A stretch of 64,000 bases of DNA from Triticum aestivum (taxonomy: Eukaryota > Streptophyta > Magnoliopsida > Poales > Poaceae): positions 434,970,201 to 435,034,200 of the forward strand of contig NC_057801.1 of the NCBI RefSeq assembly GCF_018294505.1, given 5' to 3'. Below are positions 55,634 to 64,000 of the stretch, piece by piece (position 1 is the first letter of the stretch; each line of letters opens with the position of its first letter). The notes under the pieces are model-generated. The model made no database searches. It was not told the origin of the DNA and saw nothing but the letters and a program-made list of their open reading frames with translations. Position numbers and translations under genes: made by a program.

Positions 55634-56861
55634 TGGTTTTATGCGTAGATGTCATATGCACGAGTAGAACACAAGTGAGTTGTGGGCGATACAAGTCATA
55701 CTGCTTACCAGCATGTCATACTTTGGTTCGGCGGTATTGTGAGATGAAGCGGTCCGGACCGACATTACGCGGACGCTTACGCGAGACTGGTTTCACCATT
55801 ACGAGCACTCATGCTTAAAGGTGGCTGGCGGGTGTCTGTCTCTCTCACTTTAGCTGAATCAAGTGTGGCTACGCCCGGTCCTTGCGAAGGTTAAAACAAC
55901 ACTAACTTGACAAACTATCGTTGTGGTTTTGATGCGTAGGTAAGAACGGTTCTTGCTAAGCCCGTAGCAGCCACGTAAAACTTGCAACAACAAAGTAGAG
56001 GATGTCTAACTTGTTTTTGCAGGGCATGTTGTGATGTGATATGGTCAAGACGTGATGCTATATTTTATTGTATGAGATGATCATGTTTTGTAACTGAAGT
56101 TATCGGCAACTGGCAGGAGCCATATGGTTGTCGCTTTATTGTATGAAATGCAAACGCCCTGTAATTGCTTTACTTTATCACTAAGCAGTAGCGATAGTCG
56201 TAGAAGCAATAGATGGCGTAAACGACAACGATGCTACGATGGAGATCAAGGTGTCGCACCGGTGACGATGGTGATCACGACGGTGCTTCGGAGAAGGAGA
56301 TCACAAGCACAAGATGATGATGGCCATATCATATCACTTATATTGATTGCATGTGATGTTTATCCTTTATGCATCTTATCTTGCTTTGATTGACGGTACC
56401 ATTTTAAGATGATCTCTCACTAAAAATTATCAAGAAGTGTTCTCCCTGAGTATGCACCGTTGCCAAAGTTCGTCGTGCCCAGACACCACGTGATGATCGG
56501 GTGTGATAAGCTCTACGTCCATCTACAACGGGTGCAAGCCAGTTTTGCACACACAGAATACTCAGGTTAAACTTGACGAGCCTAGCATATGCAGATATGG
56601 CCTCGGAACACGGAGACCGAAAGGTCGAGCGTGAATCATATAGTAGATATGATCAACATAGTGATGTTCACCATTGAAAACTATTCCATCTCACGTGATG
56701 ATCGGTTATGGTTTAGTTGATTTGGATCACGTGATCACTTAGATGATTAGAGAGATGTCTGTCTAAGTGGGAGTTCTTAAGTAATATGATTAATTGAACT
56801 TAAATTTATCGTGAACTTAGTACTTGATATTATTTGGCTTGTCTATGTTTGTTGTAGATAG
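55634..56861 (+). other. Angela untranslated leader
   Basis: About 1.2 kb between the PBS and the gag ATG, with no supported reading frame. A long leader is normal for BARE/Angela elements, where it holds packaging and translation signals. Confidence 0.65.
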
Positions 56862-57647
56862 ATGGCTCGTGCTGTTGTTCCGTTGAATTTTAATGCGTTC
56901 CTTGAGAAAGCAAAGTTGAAAGATGATGGTAGCAATTACACGGACTGGGTCCGTAACCTGAGGATTATCCTCATTGCTGCACAGAAGAATTACGTCCTGG
57001 AAGCACCGCTGGGGGCCAGGCCTGCTGCTGATGCAACTGACGACGTTAAGAACGTCTGGCAGAGCAAAGCTGATGACTACTCGATAGTTCAGTGTGCCAT
57101 GCTTTACGGCTTAGAACCGGGTCTTCAACGATGTTTTGAACATCATGGAGCATATGAGATGTTCCAGGAGTTGAAGTTAATATTTCAAGCAAATGCCCGG
57201 ATTGAGAGATATGAAGTCTCCAATAAGTTCTATAGCTGCAAGACGGAGGAGAATAGTTCTGTCAGTGAACACATACTCAAAATGTCTGGGTATAATAATC
57301 ACTTGATTCAACTGGGAGTTAATCTTCCTGATGATAGTGTCATTGACAGAATTCTCCAATCACTGCCACCAAGCTATAAGAGCTTCGTGATGAACTATAA
57401 TATGCAAGGGATGAACAAGACAATTCCCGAGCTCTTCGCAATGCTAAAAGCTGCGGAGGTAGAAATCAAGAAGGAGCATCAAGTGTTGATGGTTAACAAG
57501 ACCACCAGTTTCAAGAAAAAGGGCAAAGGGAAGAAGAACGGGAACTTCAAGAAGAACAGCAAACAAGTTGTTGCTCAAGAGAAGAAACCCAAGTCTGGAT
57601 CTAAGCCTGAAACTGAGTGCTTCTACTGCAAGCAGACTGGACACTAG
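56862..57647 (+). pseudogene. Angela gag, ends at a nonsense codon in the zinc knuckle
   Basis: The ATG at 56862 starts MARAVVPLNFNAFLEKAKL. The Copia gag core reads NYTDWVRNLRIILIAAQKNY, AYEMFQELKLIFQANARIER and LPPSYKSFVMNYNMQGMNKT. A Lys-rich linker follows, then the knuckle CFYCKQTGH-stop-KRNCP. The TAG at 57645-57647 stands where BARE/Angela relatives have Trp (TGG). The frame continues unchanged after it, so a single substitution ended the gene. Length to the knuckle is normal. Confidence 0.88.
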
Positions 57648-57668
57648 AAGCGGAACTGCCCCAAGTAT

Positions 57669-60600
57669 TTGGCGGATAAGAAGGATGGCAAGGTGAACAA
57701 AGGTATATGTGATATACATGTTATTGATGTGTACCTTACTAGAGCTCGTAGTAGCACCTGGGTATTTGATACTGGTTCTGTTGCTAACATTTGCAACTCG
57801 AAACAGGGACTACGGAATAAGCAAGCACTGGCCAAGGATGAGGTGACGATGCGCGTGGGAAACGGTTCCAAAGTCGATGTGATCGCGGTCGGCACGCTAC
57901 CTCTACATCTACCTTCGGGATTAGTTTTAGACCTGAATAATTATTATTTGGTGCCAGCGTTGAGCATGAACATTATATCTGGATCTTGTTTGATGCGAGA
58001 CGGTTATTCATTTAAATCAGAGAATAATGGTTGTTCTATTTATATGAGTAATATCTTTTATGGTCATGCACCCTTGAAGAGTGGTCTATTTTTATTGAAT
58101 CTTGATAGTAGTGATACACATATTCATAATGTCGAAGCCAAAAGATGCAGAGTTGATAATGATAGTGCAACTTATTTGTGGCACTGCCGTTTAGGTCATA
58201 TCGGTGTAAAGCGCATGAAGAAACTCCATACTGATGGACTTTTGGATTCACTTGATTATGAATCACTTGGTACTTGCGAACCGTGCCTCATGGGCAAGAT
58301 GACTAAAACACCGTTCTCCGGTACTATGGAGAGAGCAACAGATTTGTTGGAAATCATACATACAGATGTATGTGGTCCGATGAATGTTGAAGCTCGTGGC
58401 GGATATCGTTATTTTCTCACCTTCACAGATGATTTAAGCAGATATGGGTATATCTACTTAATGAAACACAAGTCTGAAACATTTGAAAAGTTCAAAGAAT
58501 TTCAGAGTGAAGTGGAAAATCATCGTAACAAGAAAATAAAGTTTCTACAATCTAATCGTGGAGGAGAATATTTGAGTTACAAGTTCGGTTTACATTTGAA
58601 ACAATGCGGAATAGTTTCGCAACTCACGCCACCTGGAACACCACAAAGAAATGGTGTGTCCGAACGTCGTAATCGTACTTTACTAGATATGGTGCGATCT
58701 ATGATGTCTCTTACTAATTTACCGCTATCGTTCTGGGGTTATGCTTTAGAGACGGCTGCATTCACGTTGAATAGGGCACCATCAAAATCCGTTGAGACGA
58801 CGCCTTATGAACTGTGGTTTGGCAAGAAACCAAAGTTGTCATTTCTTAAAGTTTGGGGCTGCGATGCTTATGTGAAGAAACTTCAACCAGATAAGCTAGA
58901 ACCTAAATCGGAGAAATGTGTCTTCATAGGATACCCAAAGGAGACAGTTGGGTACACCTTCTATCACAGATCCGAAGGCAAAACTTTCGTTGCTAAGAAT
59001 GGATCCTTTCTAGAGAAGGAGTTTCTCTCGAAAGAAGTGAGTGGGAGGAAAGTAGAACTTGATGAGGTAACTATACCTGCTCCCTTATTGGAAAGTAGTT
59101 CATCACAGAAATCGGTTCCTGTGACACCTACACCAATTAGTGAGGAAGCTAATGATATTGATCATGAAACTTCAGATCAAGTTTCTACTGAACCTCGTAG
59201 GTCTACCAGAGTAAGATCCACACCAGAGTGGTACGGTAATCCTATTCTGGAAATCATGTTACTTGACCATGATGAACCTACGAACTATGAGGAAGCGATG
59301 ATGAGCCCAGATTCCGCAAAATGGCTAGACGCCATGAAATCGGAGATGGGATCCATGTATGAGAACAAAGTATGGACTTTGGTTGACTTGCCCGATGATC
59401 GGCAAGCCATTGAGAATAAATGGATCTTTAAGAAGAAGACTAACGCTGATGGTAATGTAACTATCTATAAAGCTCGACTTGTTGCGAAAGGTTTTCGACA
59501 AGTTCAAGGGGTTGACTATGATGAGACTTTCTCACCCGTAGCGATGCTTAAGTCTGTCCGAATCATGTTAGCTATTGCTGCATTTTATTATTATGAAATT
59601 TGGCAAATGGATGTCAAAACTGCATTCTTGAATGGATTTCTGGAAGAAGAGTTGTATATGATGCAGCCAGAAGGTTTTGTTGATCCAAAAGGCGCTAACA
59701 AAGTGTGCAAGCTCCAACGATCCATTTATGGACTGGTGCAAGCATCTCGGAGTTGGAATAAACGCTTTGATAGTGTGATCAAAGCATATGGTTTTATACA
59801 GACTTTTGGAGAAGCCTGTATTTACAAGAAAGTGAGTGGGAGCTCTGTAGCATTTCTGATATTATATGTAGATGACATATTATTAATTGGAAATGATATA
59901 GAATTTCTGGATAGCATAAAGGGATACTTGAATAAAAGTTTTTCAATGAAAGACCTCGGTGAAGCTGCTTACATATTGGGCATCAAGATTTATAGAGATA
60001 GATCAAGACGCTTAATAGGACTTTCACAAAGCACATACCTTGATAAAATTTTGAAAAAGTTCAAAATGGATCAGGCAAAGAAAGGGTTCTTGCCCGTGCT
60101 ACAAGGTGTGAAGTTGAGTCAGACTCAATGCCCAACCACAGCAGAAGATAGAGAGAAAATGAAAGATGTTCCCAATGCTTCAGCCATAGGTTCTATCATG
60201 TATGCAATGTTGTGTACCAGACCTGATGTATGCTTAGCAATAAGCTTGGCAGGAAGGTACCAAAGTAATCCAGGAGTGGATCACTCGACAGCGGTCAAGA
60301 ACATCCTGAAATACCTGAAAAGGACTAAGGATATGTTTCTCGTATATGGAGGTGACAAAGAGCTAGTCGTAAATGGTTACGTCGATGCAAGCTTTGACAC
60401 TGATCCGGACGATTCTAAATCGCAAACCGGATACGTATTTTTTAAACGGTGGAGCTGTAAGTTGGTGCAGTTCTAAACAAAGCGTTGTGGCGGGATCTAC
60501 ATGTGAAGTGGAGTACATAGCTGCTTCGGAAGCAGCAAATGAAGGAGTCTGGATGAAGGAGTTCATTTCCGATCTAGGTGTCATACCTATTGCATCGGGA

Positions 60601-60846
60601 CCAATGAAGATCTTCTGTGACAATACTGGTGCAATTGCCTTGGCAAAGGAATCCAGATTTCACAAGAGGACCAAGCACATCAAGAGACGCTTCAATTCCA
60701 TCCGGGACCAAGTCCAAGTGGGAGACATAGAAATTTGCAAGATACATACGGATCTGAATGTTGCAGACCCGTTGACTAAGCCTCTCTCACGAGCAAAACA
60801 TGATCAACACCAAGACTCCATGGGTGTTAGAATCATTACTATGTAA
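57669..60846 (+). pseudogene. Angela pol: protease, integrase, RT, RNase H
   Basis: The segment stays in the gag frame after the nonsense codon. Protease WVFDTGSVANICNS (DTG) is at about 57760. The gag-pre-integrase motif (YLWHCRLGHIGVKRMKKLH) follows. In the integrase core (about 58350-58700), HTDVCGP and SERRNRTLLDM hold two catalytic residues, but the middle one reads QSNRGGEY; AAT at 58554-58556 replaces the usual Asp. RT keeps WQMDVKTAFLNGFLEEELYM and LYVDDILLIGND (YVDD, about 59860-59890). RNase H starts VDASFDTDPDDSKSQTGYVF, then a frameshift at about 60438-60446 in a T run. It continues to 60846 with WCSSKQSVVAGSTCEVEYIA and DNTGAIALAKE. Product would be inactive. Confidence 0.88.
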
Positions 60847-60864
60847 TCTAGATTATTGACTCTA

Positions 60865-60879
60865 GTGCAAGTGGGAGAC
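60865..60879 (+). other. Angela polypurine tract
   Basis: GTGCAAGTGGGAGAC directly precedes the 3' LTR at 60880. This is the expected place and make-up for plus-strand priming. Confidence 0.7.
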
Positions 60880-62609
60880 TGAAGGAAATATGCCCTAGAG
60901 GCAATAATAAAGTTATTATTTATTTCCTCATATCATGATAAATGTTTATTATTCATGCTAGAATTGTATTAACCGAAAACATAATACATGTGTGAATACA
61001 TAGACAAACATAGTGTCACTAGTATGCCTCTACTTGACTAGCTTGTTTATCAAAGATGGTTATGTTTCCTAGCCATGGACAAAGAGTTATCATTTGATTA
61101 ACGGGATCACATCATTGAGAGAATGATGTGATTGACTTGACCCATTCCGTTAGCTTAGCACTTGATCGTTTAGTATGTTGCTATTGCTTTCTTCATGACT
61201 TATACATGTTCCTGAAACTATGAGATTATGCAACTCCCGTTTACCGGAGGAACACTTTGGGTGCTACCAAACATCACAATATAACTGGGTGATTATAAAG
61301 GAGTACTACAGGTGTTTCCAAAGGTACATGTTGGGTTGGCGTATTTCGAGATTACGTTTTGCCACTACGATTGTCGGAGAGGTATCTCTGGGCCCTCTCG
61401 GTAATGCAGATCACTATAAGCCTTGCAAGCAATGTAGCTAATGAGTTAGTTATGGAATGATGCATTACATAACGAGTAAAGAGACTTGCCGGTAACGAGG
61501 TTGAACTAGGTATTGGATACCGACGATCGAATCTCGGGCAAGTAACATACCGATGACAAAGGGAACAACGTATGTTGTTATGCGGTTTGACCGATAAAGA
61601 TCTTCGTAGAATATGTAGGAACCAATATGGGCATCCAGGTTCCGCTATTGGTTATTGACCGAGAATAGTTCTAGTTCATGTCTACATAGTTCTCGAACCC
61701 GTAGGGTCCGCACGCTTAACGTTACGATGACAGTTTTATTATGAGTTTATAAGTTTTGATGTACCGAAGTTTGTTCGGAGTCCCGGATGTGATCACGGAC
61801 ATGATGAGGAGTCTCGAAATGGTCGAGACATAAAGATTGATATACTGGAAGCCTATGTTTGGACATCAAAATAGTTCCGGGTGAAATCAGGATTTTACCG
61901 GAACACCGGGGGGTTACCAGAACCCTCCAGGGGGTTAATGGGCCCTAATGGGCCATGAGGGAGAAGAGGAGGGCCGGACAGGGCAGGCCGCGCGCCCCCT
62001 CCCCCCTAGTCTGAGTAGGACAAGGAAGGGGGGGCGGCACCTCCCTTTCCTCTTTCCCTCCCCCCGAGTCCTAATCCAACTATGAAAGGGGGGGGGGAGT
62101 CCTACTCCCGGTGGGAGTAGGACTCCTCCGGCCTGCCTCCTCCTAGGGCCGGCCGCACCCCCCTTGCTCCTTTATATACGGGGGAAGGGGGGCACCCTAG
62201 ACACACAAGTTGATCTACGGATTGTTCCTTAGCCGTGTGCGGTGCCCCCCTCCACCATATTCCACCTAGGTCATATCGTCGCGGAGTTTAGGCGAAGCCC
62301 TGCGTCGGTAGAACATCATCATCATCACCACGCCGTCGTGCTGACGGAACTCATCCCCGACACTTTGCTGGATCGGAGTCCGGGGATCGTCATCGAGCTG
62401 AACGTGTGCTGAACTCGGAGGTGCCGTACGTTCGGTACTTGGATCGGTCGGATCGTGAAGACGTACGACTACATCAACTGCGTTGTCATAACGCTTCCGC
62501 TTTCGGTCTACGAGGGTACGTGGACAACACTCTCCCCTCTCGTTGCTATGCATCACCATGATCTTGCATGTGCGTAGGAATTTTTTTTAAATTACTACAT
62601 TCCCCAACA
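60880..62609 (+). repeat. Angela 3' LTR
   Basis: 1730 bp, ending ACATTCCCCAACA at 62609. The target copy TCCTC and the A2 coding frame follow directly. It matches the 5' LTR throughout with scattered substitutions and small indels in G/C runs. Confidence 0.94.
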
Positions 62610-62610
62610 T

Positions 62611-64000
62611 CCTCGTCGTTCCCCGTCACCTGCCATCGACACCGCCACCGGCCCGGAGGGGAACAGGCAGCAAGCGTCGTCCCAGCATCCCTCCGTGGCC
62701 TCTTGGGGAGAGCCACGCGGCCTCTTCCTCAGCCACCCCGTCGCGCCGGCTCCCTCGGCCGTCGCGGCCCTCCTGGGCGGCTCGCAGGCGCCGCCCTCCA
62801 GCCACCACGTCAAACCATTCGTCCGCCGGGTCGGCGCCGCCTCCACGCGGCAGGGGGCTTCCCCGGGCCTGTCGGAGCCATCGACCAGGTTGGCCTTCAG
62901 CTCTGAGGACCACCCCTCTAACTCGGCCTGCTCGGGTGCGCTCCCCATGCTCTACATGCCCACCATCTGCCAGGTGGCTGTCACCAGGACTCTCATCGAC
63001 TGCGGCGCGGGCCTCAGCATGCTCTCAGCTGAGGCCTTCAACCTCCTATGCATACCCCGGGAGCGGCTGCAACCCAGCCGGCCTTTCTCAGGCGTCGGAG
63101 GTGGGTCGTCTAGCTCCTTGGGACAGATCCGGCTCCCGGTAACTTTCGGCACCTACGACAATTTCCGCACAGAGCTGGTCGATTTCGACATCGCCCCCAT
63201 CGGCCTCCCCTACAACGCCATCCTCGGCTATCCAGCACTGGCCAAATTCATGGCCGCGACTCACCCGGCGTACAACCTCATGAAGATGCCCGAGAGCAAC
63301 GGTGTCCTCACCGTGCCTGGGGACACCGGAGATGCGCTACGAGTACTCAAGCTCGCCCTCAAGACGGCGGCGGCGGCACGACCCACCAGTGCAGAAACCC
63401 CCAAGCCCAAGGGGGCTGCGCCAACCAAGAAGAAACAGTTGTTCACCCAAGACAAGGCAGAGACCAAGCAGATACCTGTCAACAAGGACGGGTCCACTAA
63501 CGCCACTTTCACCATAGGCGCCAACCTTGGGCCCGAGCAGGAGGAAGCCCTGGTCAAGTTCCTGCGCGCAAACAAGAAGGTGTTCGCCTGGGAGCCCGAT
63601 CAGTTGGTAGGGATCCCACGGGGCGTAATCGAGCACCACCTCAACGTGTGCCCCAACGTGCGCCCCGTGAAGCAAAAGGCGAGGAGGCAGTCCACTGAAA
63701 AGCAGGCCTTCATCGTCCAGGAGACCCGCAAGCTAGAAGTCGCGGGGGTTATTCGCGAGGTTCGATATCCAGATTGGTTGGCCAACCCCGTGGTTGTGCC
63801 AAAGGAGGGAGGGAAGGAGCGCATGTGTGTCGACTTCACCAACCTCAACAAGGCATGCCCGCAAGATCCGTTCCCGCTCCCTCGCATCGATCAGATCGTC
63901 GATTCCACTGCTGAGTGTGACCTGTTATGCTTCTTGGATGCCTTCTCCGAGTATCACCAGATCAAGATGGCGGTGGAAGACGTGGAGAAGACGGCCTTCC
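62611..64000 (+). CDS. Element A2 gag remnant, protease and RT, partial at the window edge
   Basis: The frame CCT-CGT-CGT from 62611 has no stop to 64000 (over 460 codons) and continues the frame begun at 53796. A shortened gag (VAALLGGSQAPPSSHHVKPF) leads to a protease with TRTLIDCGAGLSMLSAEAF. The first active-site Gly is Cys here; A1 has DGGAG. GQIRLPVTFGTYDNFRTELV and LPYNAILGYPALAKFM follow. The linker (KQIPVNKDGSTNATF) precedes the RT start (YPDWLANPVVVPKEGG, MCVDFTNLNKACPQDPFPLP, FLDAFSEYHQIKMAVEDVEK), which is cut by the window. In FLDAFSxYHQ the usual Gly is Glu. It has the best-kept frame of any Gypsy element here. The catalytic YVDD box is outside. Confidence 0.75.

Larger units (their letters stand above)
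53884..62609 (+). mobile_element. Angela/BARE-type Copia retrotransposon, full length, 8726 bp
   Basis: LTRs 53884-55619 and 60880-62609 begin TGAAGGAAATATGCCC and end CCCCAACA. A perfect TCCTC duplication (53879-53883, 62610-62614) flanks them. The order is LTR, PBS, leader, one gag-PR-INT-RT-RNase H frame, PPT, LTR; INT before RT places it in Ty1/Copia. I recognise the LTR start and protein as the BARE1/WIS/Angela group. By eye 7 differences occur in the first roughly 235 bp of the LTR pair (about 3%). It is structurally complete but coding-dead (nonsense, frameshift, integrase substitution). Confidence 0.95.
52817..64000 (+). mobile_element. Element A2: same Gypsy family as A1, interrupted by Angela, runs off the window
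   Basis: The LTR at 52817-53723 matches the A1 LTR. The internal region resumes after Angela at 62610 and reaches RT at the window edge. CAGAT (52812-52816) is the expected left TSD. Unlike its neighbours it shows an open coding frame as far as can be seen. Confidence 0.85.

Noticed and set aside
1..64000. Host protein-coding genes, tRNA or rRNA genes, CRISPR arrays, bacterial operons
   Set aside because: None can be supported. Every coding-like stretch is explained by retroelements or a transposon remnant, and no tRNA- or rRNA-like or regularly spaced short repeat sequence is seen.

Overview
This window looks like intergenic DNA from a Triticeae grass (wheat, goatgrass, barley or a relative). 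I see no ordinary host gene, no rRNA or tRNA gene and nothing prokaryotic. Almost every base belongs to a transposable element. The main clue to the organism is a full-length Copia element of the BARE/Angela/WIS type. It is supported by Gypsy elements with Fatima-type LTRs and by a 4.4 kb solo LTR of the size reported for Sukkula LARDs. Family names are recalled from general knowledge; boundaries were read from LTR ends, target-site duplications (TSDs), primer-binding sites and broken reading frames.

Layout. Positions 33-304 hold a Tourist/Harbinger-type MITE. Next to it, up to about 1958, is a decayed unit with a minus-strand gene remnant that still has its TATA box. Element E (2373-19872) is a pol-less Gypsy-type retrotransposon. 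Its right LTR is split by Fatima-1 (7655-19764), which has three LTRs and a duplicated 3' end. After about 0.7 kb of unassigned DNA come two minus-strand LINE fragments (20554-21568).

The second LINE fragment is cut by Gypsy element C (from 21569). C's pol is split by the solo LTR S (27239-31676), and C's antisense gene is cut by element B (from 36981). B is cut in its primer-binding site by A1 (from 38478). A1 is cut by Fatima-2 (from 45924), Fatima-2 by A2 (from 52817), and A2 by Angela (53884-62609). A2 resumes at 62610 and runs off the window. The right ends of the LINE, C, B, A1, Fatima-2 and A2 therefore lie beyond 64000.

Functionally this is a graveyard. Every element with an identifiable pol fully inside the window carries stops, frameshifts or lost catalytic residues. 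The exception is the A2 frame, which is open up to the window edge. The most interesting cargo is antisense: Fatima-1, Fatima-2, C and A1 each carry, between pol (or its deletion point) and the 3' LTR, a minus-strand gene. Three of these show plant-type introns. The A1 one encodes an AT-hook plus B3-like protein. LTR divergence judged by eye fits the nesting order: about 9% for E, 5-6% for Fatima-1 inside it and about 3% for Angela.
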